From positions 8,873 through 72,872 of the forward strand of contig DATLLJ010000024.1 of NCBI GenBank assembly GCA_035537875.1: DNA of 64,000 nucleotides. Direction: 5' to 3'. A program made the translations under genes and the position numbers. The DNA is from DATLLJ01 sp035537875. GTDB lineage: Bacteria; Acidobacteriota; Vicinamibacteria; Vicinamibacterales; CAVVIG01. Positions 51,447 through 60,353 of this stretch are shown piece after piece. Position 1 is the first letter of the stretch. Each line of letters opens with the position of its first letter. Under the pieces are notes generated by a model that was not told the origin of the DNA, made no database searches, and worked only from the letters and a program-made list of their open reading frames with translations.

Positions 51447-51830
51447 CTACTGGGTGATCTTCAGTCCCGACATGCTCACGACTTGTCCCGTTGACAGCTT
51501 GCCGGTCATGAACATGCCGCCGTTCGAGCCATCTCTCATCGGCCGGTATGTCACGGTAATCGTGTCGCCAGGCTTGACCGTCGTCTTGGTCCAACCGCGG
51601 CGAGCCAGATAGTTCGGACTCATGCCCTCGAACCCGTACGTGTCCACGCTTCCCTTCTGGTTGGCCACGTCCACCCAGATCCAGGTATGGGGATTCGTCC
51701 AGTCGAACTGCTTGACGGTGCCGCTGATTGTCTTTTCCGCGGAGGTGTCGAACGCGGCGAACGAGTGATGCGCCGAGACAACGCCTACCGCCACGGCAAT
51801 CAGACCTGCGGTGATGAGTGCGCGACGCAT
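51447..51830 (-). CDS. DUF6152-type small secreted protein
   Basis: 127 residues; signal peptide ends VVSAHHSF. Domain marks: ISGTVKQFDWTNPHTWIWVDV, TYGFEGMSPNYLARRGWTKTTVKPGDTITVTYRPMRDG. It lies between a WEGDTLV-family gene (25 nt upstream) and a diheme cytochrome c (27 nt downstream) on the same strand. Confidence 0.8.
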   Translation of the reverse strand: MRRALITAGLIAVAVGVVSAHHSFAAFDTSAEKTISGTVKQFDWTNPHTWIWVDVANQKGSVDTYGFEGMSPNYLARRGWTKTTVKPGDTITVTYRPMRDGSNGGMFMTGKLSTGQVVSMSGLKITQ

Positions 51831-51854
51831 TGGCCCTCCTACCTGCGCTCTGGC

Positions 51855-52667
51855 CTACTCTTTTGCGGGCGGACGACCCGCCGGGTTCGCGAGGTTGATC
51901 CCCGCCTTCCCGCTTTCGTCGATGAAGTTCCGGTTGTTCTCTTCGCAGATGTACTCCGCAATCGTCCAGTTGCGATGTCGCGTCAAGGTCGAGCTCGAGA
52001 CAAACGGTGCCGCCAGCACGTCCGGATCGGTGATGGTGGTCTCGATGACCATGGTATCGGGTCCAGTCAGCCGGAACCGCTCGACGATCTTCATCCTGCC
52101 GCTGTGCGGAATTCCCCGCGCGATCTCGGTCAGCGGGGAGAAGCCGATCGTGTCCACGACCAGTGTGTCGCCTTCCCAGCGACCGACCGACGTCCCGTGG
52201 AACTCGAGATCGGGATCCTCGGGCAACGGACGCCCGTCGGTGTAGACGTGGCGCACCTGCGTGTAGGCTTCGATCACGATCGTGACTTTGCCGGGCGTCA
52301 GCAGGAACTCCATCGGGTACGGCTGCGTCATGATGCGCGGCATGCCGGGCGGCAGGCAGTTGGCCGTCTCCGCATCCTGTGGTGGGGACGCCTGAAACGC
52401 CTTGAGCTTCGCCTCGGACGCCGGCGTGAGGGACGGTGTCGCAGCCGCGTTGCCACCGCCACCGCTTCGCTCCCAGACGCCGGTGAAGTCGGGCAGTTTT
52501 GCGACGGCCGCCCAGTCCGCAGCCGTCGGCGCCCTGGTCGTGGTTTTCTGTGCGGCGAGGGCCGCCGCGAACACCGCCGAGAGCACCGCCCCGACTGCCA
52601 AGCGACCGCTCGTGCTCCTGCGCATGCGCGACAAAGTAGCACGGACGAATTTGTGAGGGTGAGCCAT
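51855..52667 (-). CDS. Secreted WEGDTLV-family protein
   Basis: About 270 residues from ATG 52667; ATG 52625 is an alternative that gives a tidier signal peptide (RRSTSGRLAVGAVLSAVFAA). Marks: LPDFTGVWERS, first cysteine in NCLPPGMPRIMTQPYPMEF, VYTDGRPLPEDPDLEFHGTSVG, RWEGDTLVVDTIGFS, KIVERFRLTGPD, TITDPDVLAAPF and second cysteine in EYICEENN. First gene of a unit continuing into DUF6152-type and cytochrome c genes. Confidence 0.78.
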   Translation of the reverse strand: MAHPHKFVRATLSRMRRSTSGRLAVGAVLSAVFAAALAAQKTTTRAPTAADWAAVAKLPDFTGVWERSGGGGNAAATPSLTPASEAKLKAFQASPPQDAETANCLPPGMPRIMTQPYPMEFLLTPGKVTIVIEAYTQVRHVYTDGRPLPEDPDLEFHGTSVGRWEGDTLVVDTIGFSPLTEIARGIPHSGRMKIVERFRLTGPDTMVIETTITDPDVLAAPFVSSSTLTRHRNWTIAEYICEENNRNFIDESGKAGINLANPAGRPPAKE

Positions 52668-52740
52668 TTCTTGGCCTCGCCCATTCCTGGCCGTCTTACA
52701 CTGGGCCGTCCCGAATGGGACCATTTCAGGGAGAGATCCA

Positions 52741-53383
52741 ATGCAGAGGATGATTTCGGCTGGCCTGGGCGCGATCCTCGTAGCTCTGGCTTCTGTCGGC
52801 CGTGGCGCAGCAGGCGCCCAACCTCGGTTTCTTCATCACCAGCGCCGGGTCGGGCAACGGCGCCAACCTCGGCGGTCTGGCCGGCGCCGACGCGATCTGT
52901 CAAAAGCTGGCGGCCTCGGCAGGAGCTGGCGCCAGGACCTGGCGCGCCTATCTCAGCACGAGCGCCTCGGGTGGTCAGGCAGCCGTCAACGCACGCGATC
53001 GGATCGGCAAGGGACCGTGGCAGAACGCCAAGGGTGTCGTCGTGGCCCAAACCGTCGACGACCTGCACAGCGACAAGAACAGGCTGGGGAAAGAAAACTC
53101 GCTGACCGAGAAGGGCGCCACGGTGAACGGCCGCGGGGACAGCCCGAACACCCATGACATCCTGACGGGTTCAGGCCCGGACGGCCGCTCCCTCCCTGGC
53201 GATTTGACCTGCAGCAACTGGACGAGCTCAGGATCGGGCAGCGCCCAGCTCGGGCACCACGACAAGCAGGGTGGCGGCCAGAACCCGAACTCGTGGAATT
53301 CGGCGCACGGATCGAGCGGCTGCAGTCAAGCGAACCTCGTCTCGACCGGTGGAGCGGGACTCTTCTACTGCTTCGCTCAATAG
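52741..53383 (+). pseudogene. Secreted lectin-like protein with frameshift in the signal peptide
   Basis: ATG 52741, eight bases after GGGAGAG, starts a signal peptide (MQRMISAGLGAILVAL). The rest of the protein is in another frame, from LLSAVAQQAPNLGFFITSAGSG to a C-terminus with SWNSAHGSSGC and GLFYCFAQ. Removing one G at 52788-52789 joins them as ILVALLLSAVAQQ. The mature part (about 190 residues, NLGGLAGADAICQ, RTWRAYLST) matches a lectin-like family common in Acidobacteria and Myxococcota. A GTG at 52802 could make the domain without an export signal. Real mutation or sequence error. Confidence 0.7.
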
Positions 53384-53426
53384 AGATCACGGGAGAATGA
53401 CCCGATGTCCAGATTTCCCCGTGATC

Positions 53427-55751
53427 TCAGAAGTCGAACATGTTCGTCACCTTGACGATGAACGACCGCTCCATCACCTCGCCATATGTCGTGTCTCGAC
53501 GATCGTTGTAGACGAGATACAAGTCGCTCAGCGGATGGTGGATGAAGTTGAACCGGATGTTCGAGCTGACCTGACGGGTGTCGGAGTTGTACTGGACGAA
53601 CGCGTTCAGCACCGACCTGCCCGTGAACGCGTAGACCATGCGGAGACCGAGCAGATCCGTCGTGAACGCCCCGCCCGGCAGGTCGACGTCGTTCCGGCTG
53701 TACGTGAGGTCGACGTTCAGGTGATAGTTCGGCGTCAGACCCAGCCCGCCGCCGTACGTCTTGCGGCGGCCGTCCCAGAACTCGCCCCACGTGTAGTTGC
53801 CGCTGCCGGAGACCTTGCGCGTCTGATTGGTGCTGAAGGTCGCCGTCTGCGACCTGTAGCTGTAGTCGCCCGGGGGCACGATCACCCGGCCGATGCGCGT
53901 GTCGCGCACCAGCCGATCGAACGACTGGTTGACGGCGACATTGACCGCCCCGTTGTTCTCGAACCGGATGCCGGCGTTCACGTCCTGGGTCCTCGTCTCG
54001 ATGTTCCCGACGCCGTCCTCGTAGTAGTCGAGGGTGGTGCCGAAATCGAGGTTTCGAATCGTGTCGCTGCTTTCGATCTGGGGTGTCCAGGCGAAGTCGC
54101 CGGTATACTGCGAGAAGTTCGATCGTCGTAGAAACCCCACTTCGGGGTTGAAGTTCGCCTGAATCTGATTGTATTCAGTCGACACGAGCAGCTCGTCGTC
54201 CTGCCAGGCGGCGCCGAGGCGCTTGGCCAGATCGTTGCCCACTCGGCCCGGCGTGTCGCTTCTGAGCATGTACGAGTTGAACTGCCACCTGTCGAGCTCG
54301 AAGTAGGCGTCGGCGCCGTATACGCGGTTGTAGTCGCCTGTGATCGTCGAATTCCGATCGGTGAAGATGGCGCCGACGAACGAGTTCCGCAGAAGGTTCC
54401 GTCTCAACCGGCCAACGGTGTAGTTGTTGGAAGGAACCGTCGCCAGCGGAACGCCCAGCGCGTCGCGCGTCTGGAGATCGTCGGTTCTCATCGTCAGGAA
54501 GCCGACGTCGTACGCGCCGCCCACTTTGCCAGAAAGGCGCGCGCCGCCGACGATCGGAATCGGCGTGCCGGCGGCGCTCAGACCGATTCGCCGGCTGTAG
54601 AACGGCGACATGTTGCCGCCGGCCGACGTCGAGCTCCCACCCCCGGTGTTACGATTGCTGCCGCCGCCGCCACCGCCGAAACCGAAGTTGCCGGCGTTCT
54701 CGATGAAGAAGTCGCGCTTCTCCGGGAAGAACAGGCTGAACCGCGTGAGGTTCACCTGCTGCTGATCGACTTCCACCTGCGCGAAATCGGTGTGATACGT
54801 GGCGTCGAGCGTGAGCGACTGACCGACGCCGTACTTGAGATCGACTCCACCTGCGTAGTCTTCCATCCGTCCGAGCGACTGGGTCGTCAGTAACGGCAGA
54901 TCGAGTCCAGCTCGCGTCTGCGTGGCGCCTCCGGACACGTAGGGCTCGATCTTGAGATTCCGACCAGGCCGAAGGTTTTCAAGACCGGTGAGAGTGCCCG
55001 CCAGCGATATTTTGCTGATGGCCCTGAAGCGAATGGGAATAGGCGCCCACTGGCTGTCTTCGTTCCGTCGAAGAATCTTTCGGCCGAGGTTGAGCCCCCA
55101 TTCCTGGCTCGGCGCGTTCGAGAACCGGAAGGTCGTGAACGGGATCACGAATTCCGCGATCCAGCCGTCCTCCTGCACCGTGACCTTGACGTCCCAGAGA
55201 CCGTCCCAGTCGTTGTTGTAGGTCCCGTCGTTGGATATCTGCGAATCGCGCTTCCCCCCGGCCGCGTTGGTGGCGAACTGATATCCGGACTGCCGATCGT
55301 GGAGGCTGTCGATGACTATCGTCGCGACATCCGAGCTGCCGGCATTGAAGTCTTCCTTGAGCTCGGTGACGGTCCGATGCGCCATGTCCGAGTCCCAGGA
55401 ATGGAAGCCGACGTAGAGATTGTTGTCGTCGTACAGAAACCGGACCTCGGTGGGTTCGGGCGAGAGTTCCCCCGGGTTGGGCGTGAACTGGTAGAACTCG
55501 GTGGCGGGAACCGCGCGTGCCCAGGCGGGTTCCTCGAGCGTGCCGTCGATGCTGATCTCTTCCGAGACCCGGACGGCCTTGACGACCTTGGTTGCGCGGA
55601 CGGCGTCGTAGTCGATCGGCGCGGGCCGCGGCGCGCTCGCCTGGACGGCTCCTCCGTCCTGAGCGACGGCCGGCCCCTGGGCGCGGGCCGGCACCACCGC
55701 GGACAACCCGCAGATCGACAGGGCGCAACACAGCGTCAGGACGCGTCCCAT
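53427..55751 (-). CDS. DUF5916 outer-membrane protein with CBM9-like domain
   Basis: 774 residues: signal peptide ending ARAQ, then a CBM9/DOMON-like domain (about 60-250: ISIDGTLEEPAWARA, VRFLYDDNNLYVGFHSWDSD, WDVKVTVQEDGWIAEFVIPF) and a C-terminal beta-barrel (FSLFFPEKRDFFIENAGNFGFGGGGGGS, then alternating strands) ending in VTNMFDF, the terminal aromatic of BAM substrates. Such proteins are thought to bind carbohydrate or other ligands at the outer membrane; function unproven. Close tandem paralog of the next gene upstream, 109 nt away. Confidence 0.88.
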   Translation of the reverse strand: MGRVLTLCCALSICGLSAVVPARAQGPAVAQDGGAVQASAPRPAPIDYDAVRATKVVKAVRVSEEISIDGTLEEPAWARAVPATEFYQFTPNPGELSPEPTEVRFLYDDNNLYVGFHSWDSDMAHRTVTELKEDFNAGSSDVATIVIDSLHDRQSGYQFATNAAGGKRDSQISNDGTYNNDWDGLWDVKVTVQEDGWIAEFVIPFTTFRFSNAPSQEWGLNLGRKILRRNEDSQWAPIPIRFRAISKISLAGTLTGLENLRPGRNLKIEPYVSGGATQTRAGLDLPLLTTQSLGRMEDYAGGVDLKYGVGQSLTLDATYHTDFAQVEVDQQQVNLTRFSLFFPEKRDFFIENAGNFGFGGGGGGSNRNTGGGSSTSAGGNMSPFYSRRIGLSAAGTPIPIVGGARLSGKVGGAYDVGFLTMRTDDLQTRDALGVPLATVPSNNYTVGRLRRNLLRNSFVGAIFTDRNSTITGDYNRVYGADAYFELDRWQFNSYMLRSDTPGRVGNDLAKRLGAAWQDDELLVSTEYNQIQANFNPEVGFLRRSNFSQYTGDFAWTPQIESSDTIRNLDFGTTLDYYEDGVGNIETRTQDVNAGIRFENNGAVNVAVNQSFDRLVRDTRIGRVIVPPGDYSYRSQTATFSTNQTRKVSGSGNYTWGEFWDGRRKTYGGGLGLTPNYHLNVDLTYSRNDVDLPGGAFTTDLLGLRMVYAFTGRSVLNAFVQYNSDTRQVSSNIRFNFIHHPLSDLYLVYNDRRDTTYGEVMERSFIVKVTNMFDF

Positions 55752-55860
55752 CTCGAGTGCCGTCTATTGTAAGGCCAAGCGGCAGCCGGAAGCGCTCACC
55801 TCGGCTACGGCGACAAGCAGCGTCGCGGCCAGATTTTGAAACGTTGGGGATGACCGGATT

Positions 55861-58173
55861 TCAGAAGTCGAACAGCCGGGTGACTTTCACAATGAACGAC
55901 CGCTCCATCACCGCGCCGTAGGTCGTGTCCCGGCGATCGTTGTAGACGAGATACAGATCGCTCAGCGGGTGATGGATGAAATTGAAGCGGATGTTCGAGC
56001 TCACCTGGTTCGTGTCGGTGTTGAACTGGACGAACGCATTGAGCGAGGCTCGACCGGTGAACGCGTAGACCATGCGCAGGCCGACCAGATCGGTGATGAA
56101 CGCCCCGCTCGGCAGATCCACGTCGTTGCGGCTGTAAGTGACGTCGAGATTGAGATGGTAGTTTGGGGTGAAGCCAAAGCCACCTTCCAGAGCCTTTCGG
56201 TGGCCGTCCCAGAACTCGCCCCACCCGAAGCTGCCGCTGCCTGAGACTTTTCGGCTCTGATTGGTCCGGAAGCTCGCCGTCTGCGACCGGTACGAGTAGT
56301 CGCCGGCCGGGACGATCACCTGGTTGATCCGTGTGTCGCGGACCAGGCGATCGAACGTCTGATTGACCGCGAAGTTGATCGACGCGTTGTCCTCGAACAG
56401 GATGCCGGCGTTGACGTCCTGGGTTCGAGTCTCGATCATTCCCGCCCCGTTCTCGTAGTAGTCGAGGCTGCCACCGAAATCGAGATTCCGGATGGTCTGG
56501 CTTTCCTCCAGCTGCGGACGCCAGGCGACGTCACCCGAGTACTGCGAGAAATTGCTGCGGCGGAGGAACCCTACTTCCGGATTGAAGTTGGCCTGGATCG
56601 CGTTGTATTCCGTCGACACGTAGAGCTCGTCGGTCTGCCAGGTGCCGAAGAGCCGCTTGGCGAGACTGAGACCCGGCCGGTTCGGCGTGTCGCTCCTGAG
56701 GAGATGCGAACCAAACTGCCACCTGTCCAGCTCGAAGAACGCATCGGCGCCGTACACGCGATTGTAGTCGCCGTCGATCGTCGAGTTGCGGTCGGTGAAG
56801 ATGCCCCCAACAAACGAATTCCGCAGCAGCTTGCGCCTCACCCGCCCGACGACGAAGTTGTTGGCCGGCGTGGTGGACAGCAGGTTCCCCCCTGTGTCGC
56901 GCAGATCCAGTTCCTCCGTTCTCATCGCCAGAAAGCCGACGTCGTAGGCGCCCGCCTGCCCCGAGAGACGCGATCCGCCGACGATCGGAATCGGAGTGCC
57001 CGACGGGCTGAGACCGATCCGCCGGCTGTAGAACGGCGACATGGTGCCGCTTGCCGACGTCGAGCTTCCGCCGCTGTTGGTACTGCGAGCCGTCCCGCCC
57101 CCGCCGCCGCCGAAGCCGAAGATGCCGGCGTTCTCGATGAAGAACTCGCGCTTTTCCGGGAAGAACAGGCTGAACCGCGTGAGGTTGACCTGCTGCTGAT
57201 CGACCTCGACCTGGGCGAAATCGGTCCGGTAGGTCGCGTCGAGCAGAAGCGACGGACCGACACCATACTTGAGATCCACGCCGCCGTTGTAGTCGCCCAG
57301 GGTGCCGAGCGATTGAGTCGAGCGCAGCGGCAGCAGCGGATCGCTGCGCGTCTGGGCGGCAGCGGCCGACACATACGGTTCGATCTTCAGGTTCCGGCCG
57401 GGCCGGATGTTTTCGAGACCCGTGAGCGTGCCGGCCAGCGAAACCTTGCCAATGCTTCTGAAACGGACGGGAATCGGCGCCCAGTGGGCGTCTTCGTTGC
57501 GGCGAAGGATTCGCCGCCCGAGATTGAGACCCCATTCCTGGGTTGGCGCGTTCGAGAAGCGAAACGTCGAGAACGGAATCACGAACTCCGCGATCCACCC
57601 GTCTTCCTGAACGCTGACCTTGACGTCCCACAATCCGTCCCAGTCGTTGTTGAACTGACCGTCGTTCGAGATTTGCGCGTCGCGCTTGGCGCCAGCCGCG
57701 TTGGTTCCCAATTGATACCCCGACTGCCGATCGTGGAGACTGTCGATGACGATCACCGCGGTGTCCGAGTTGGTGGGGCTGAAGTCTTCCTTGAGCTCGG
57801 TGACGGTCCGGTGCGCCATGTCCGAGTCCCAGGAGTGAAAGGCCACGTAGAGGTTCTCGTCATCGTACAGAAAACGCACGTCGGTGGGTTCCGGAGAAAG
57901 CTCGCCCGGGTTCGGGGACAACTGGTAGAACCCGGTGGCCGGCGAGGCGCGCTGCCAGGCCGGCTCTTCCAGCTGTCCGTCGATGGTGATCGGTTCGCTG
58001 ATCCTGACCGCGCGGACACTCTTCGTCGCCCGAATGGCGTCGTAGTCGATTGCGTCGCCCCGCGCAGGCCCCGGCGTACCACCGGGCGGAGGCGTTTGCG
58101 CGGAAGACGGCACGACCGACAGCAGGGTCACCAGAGAAAAAGCCGCCGCGACGCCGCAGGAGCTTTGCCTCAC
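55861..58173 (-). CDS. DUF5916 outer-membrane protein with CBM9-like domain, paralog
   Basis: 770 residues, same architecture as the 53427 gene and very similar throughout (ITIDGQLEEPAWQRA, FSLFFPEKREFFIENAGIFGFGGGGGG, terminal VTRLFDF). Differences concentrate in the signal/linker and in barrel loops. It starts at GTG 58173. A PQQ dehydrogenase gene lies 8 nt upstream, so this may be its downstream co-transcribed partner. The pair looks like a tandem duplication. Confidence 0.87.
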   Translation of the reverse strand: MRQSSCGVAAAFSLVTLLSVVPSSAQTPPPGGTPGPARGDAIDYDAIRATKSVRAVRISEPITIDGQLEEPAWQRASPATGFYQLSPNPGELSPEPTDVRFLYDDENLYVAFHSWDSDMAHRTVTELKEDFSPTNSDTAVIVIDSLHDRQSGYQLGTNAAGAKRDAQISNDGQFNNDWDGLWDVKVSVQEDGWIAEFVIPFSTFRFSNAPTQEWGLNLGRRILRRNEDAHWAPIPVRFRSIGKVSLAGTLTGLENIRPGRNLKIEPYVSAAAAQTRSDPLLPLRSTQSLGTLGDYNGGVDLKYGVGPSLLLDATYRTDFAQVEVDQQQVNLTRFSLFFPEKREFFIENAGIFGFGGGGGGTARSTNSGGSSTSASGTMSPFYSRRIGLSPSGTPIPIVGGSRLSGQAGAYDVGFLAMRTEELDLRDTGGNLLSTTPANNFVVGRVRRKLLRNSFVGGIFTDRNSTIDGDYNRVYGADAFFELDRWQFGSHLLRSDTPNRPGLSLAKRLFGTWQTDELYVSTEYNAIQANFNPEVGFLRRSNFSQYSGDVAWRPQLEESQTIRNLDFGGSLDYYENGAGMIETRTQDVNAGILFEDNASINFAVNQTFDRLVRDTRINQVIVPAGDYSYRSQTASFRTNQSRKVSGSGSFGWGEFWDGHRKALEGGFGFTPNYHLNLDVTYSRNDVDLPSGAFITDLVGLRMVYAFTGRASLNAFVQFNTDTNQVSSNIRFNFIHHPLSDLYLVYNDRRDTTYGAVMERSFIVKVTRLFDF

Positions 58174-58181
58174 GGCTGCTC

Positions 58182-60110
58182 TCAGTCGCTGCCCAATGCA
58201 AACGCGGTCAGAGCATTCTCGGCGCCGGAACCGCTGGCCATGACGATGTATTGCCGGCCCGATCGTGCCCGGTACGTCATCGGGTTGGCGCTGTTGGCAT
58301 AGGGCACCTTCGTGCGCCAGACTTCACGGCCGGTTTTCGCATCGAAGGCGTACAGGTAGCCGTCGCCACCGCCGATGAAGACGAGGCCGCTCTTTGTGAC
58401 CAGCGCGCCGCCCCGGTTGTTCGGCGATCCCAGCCGTGAGGGCAGCGCGACCCCCTTGAGCAGTGGATGGCTCCGAATATCGTCGCTGCCCTCGCCGAGC
58501 GGAACCTTCCAGGCAATCTCGCCCTTGTTCAAATCGATGGCCGCCAGGACGGCGTAGGGCGGCGAGATGATGGGCAGCCCGCCCGGCAGGCTGACCGCTT
58601 CCCCGCCCGTTGCGAAGACGTTGGAATAATCGACTTTGACGAGTGGATTGGAACCGTTGTTTCGGGCAACGCGGTTGACGCCCACCGCGTTCGTGGCTCG
58701 AACGAAAAGGTATCCGGTCTCCGGATCGACCGCGGCGCTGCCCCAGTTCGCCCCGCCGGTCTGCGCGGGACGCTGCAGCGTGCCGACCAGGGAAGGCGGC
58801 GTAAAGATCGGACCGATGCGAAACTTGCGCATCTGCTCCTGCGCCAACGCCTTGATCTCCGGCGTCAAATCATTGGCATCGTCGAGCGACACGCCCTGGT
58901 CCACGAACGGCGGAGGCCTGGTGGGAAACGGCTGCGTCGGAAACGGCTTTTCCCCCGGCACGTCGGTGTCGGTCGGCACGGCACGCTCGACGATGGGCCA
59001 AACGGGCCGGCCGGTGACCCGATCAAATACAAAGGTGTCACCCCGCTTGGTGACCTGGGCGACGGCGTCGATGCGCTGGCCGTCCACGGTGATGGTGACG
59101 AGATTGGGCTGCGCCGGGATGTCCCAATCCCACAGCCCGTGGTGGACGGTTTGAAAATGCCACTTCATCTGCCCCGTCGCCGCGTCGAGGCACACGAGCG
59201 ACTCCGCGTACAGATTCGCGCCCGGGCGCTGACCGCCATAGTAGTCGCTGGTAGGCGTCGACGTCGGCAGGTACAGGAGTCCGCGAGCCTCGTCGAGCGC
59301 CATCGGCGCCCACACGTTGCCGTGCCCGTTGTCGCGCCACGATTCCTTTTCCCAAGTCTCGGCGCCGGGGTCGGTGGGTGCCTGCGGAATGACCGAGAAC
59401 GTCCAGACGCGTCGCCCCGTACGGGCATTGAATGCCTGCACGTAGCCCATCGGATCGGGCAGCTGCACGCGGTCGGGCACCTGGCTCCCCACGATGATGA
59501 GATCCCGATACACGACGGGCGGTGAGCTCTGTGTGGAGTGCGTGATGTCGGAGACGCGCGGCAGCCCGTCGGTGAGCAGCACGGCTCCTCCGTTGCCGAA
59601 CGCCGGATCCGGTTTCCCTGTCTGCGGATCGAGGGAGAAGAGCCGATGCCGGCTGTTGAGGAACAGCCGCGTCCGATTGCCGTCGCGCCAGAACGCCGTG
59701 CCGCGCAGCTTCCAGCCGCTCGACGAGAGGAGCTGACCGAGCTCGTAGGCTTTGCCGTCGAAGCGCCACTGCTCCCGGCCGGTCTCGGCATCCACTGCCG
59801 CGATGTTGTTGTAAGGAGTGGTGACGTACAGGACGCCGTCGATCATGAGCGGCGTCGTTTCGTTGAAGCCAGGGCTCGTCCCGTACTCTTTCAGCACGGT
59901 CTCCCAGTGCTTCCACTCCCACGCCACTTTGAGACGCTGCACGTTGCCCGGACCGATGTCCGTCAACGGCGAGTACTTCGAGCCGCCCTGATCCCCTCCG
60001 TAGTAGAGCCATTCGGCCAGGCCGGATGGCGCGGGCGGCGCGGCAGGCTGCTGCGCCAAGGCGATCGATCCGGCGGCCAGAAGGACGAGCAGCGGAAAGT
60101 GTCGCTTCAT
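58182..60110 (-). CDS. PQQ-dependent quinoprotein, glucose dehydrogenase-like
   Basis: 642 residues. Signal peptide ends ALAQQ. The opening WLYYGGDQGGSKYSPLTDI and blades AVDAETGREQWRF, AFNARTGRRVWTF, CLDAATGQMKWHF, AIDLNKGEIAWKVPLGEG, AFDAKTGREVWRTKVPY are the pattern of the membrane glucose dehydrogenase type rather than the methanol type, though no membrane domain is present. Periplasmic oxidation of a sugar or cyclic alcohol is likely. The 63403 gene is a close relative. Eight bases separate it from the DUF5916 gene downstream. Confidence 0.88.
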   Translation of the reverse strand: MKRHFPLLVLLAAGSIALAQQPAAPPAPSGLAEWLYYGGDQGGSKYSPLTDIGPGNVQRLKVAWEWKHWETVLKEYGTSPGFNETTPLMIDGVLYVTTPYNNIAAVDAETGREQWRFDGKAYELGQLLSSSGWKLRGTAFWRDGNRTRLFLNSRHRLFSLDPQTGKPDPAFGNGGAVLLTDGLPRVSDITHSTQSSPPVVYRDLIIVGSQVPDRVQLPDPMGYVQAFNARTGRRVWTFSVIPQAPTDPGAETWEKESWRDNGHGNVWAPMALDEARGLLYLPTSTPTSDYYGGQRPGANLYAESLVCLDAATGQMKWHFQTVHHGLWDWDIPAQPNLVTITVDGQRIDAVAQVTKRGDTFVFDRVTGRPVWPIVERAVPTDTDVPGEKPFPTQPFPTRPPPFVDQGVSLDDANDLTPEIKALAQEQMRKFRIGPIFTPPSLVGTLQRPAQTGGANWGSAAVDPETGYLFVRATNAVGVNRVARNNGSNPLVKVDYSNVFATGGEAVSLPGGLPIISPPYAVLAAIDLNKGEIAWKVPLGEGSDDIRSHPLLKGVALPSRLGSPNNRGGALVTKSGLVFIGGGDGYLYAFDAKTGREVWRTKVPYANSANPMTYRARSGRQYIVMASGSGAENALTAFALGSD

Positions 60111-60353
60111 GCGATTCAGGTAGCGCCAGGTCAACGGTCGGCCCGGCTGGGAACGAGCAGCGACGTGATTGTAGCCCGCCGCCCGGGTTCACGGGCCAGA
60201 ATCTCACTTCTGATTCGTACGGGTGCGCTCAGGCATCGGCCGGTGCAACCGGATCGGAACGACCGCCGCATAGCGGGGAAAGTCGCAGTCGGCAGTCGGC
60301 CGTGAAGATAGCGAACGGCTCGTCTGTCGTGATCAAGTGGTGGCAGTTTCCTG

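Noticed and set aside
56704..58302. A 532-codon plus-strand open frame
   Set aside because: It is antisense to a DUF5916 gene; no recognisable motifs.
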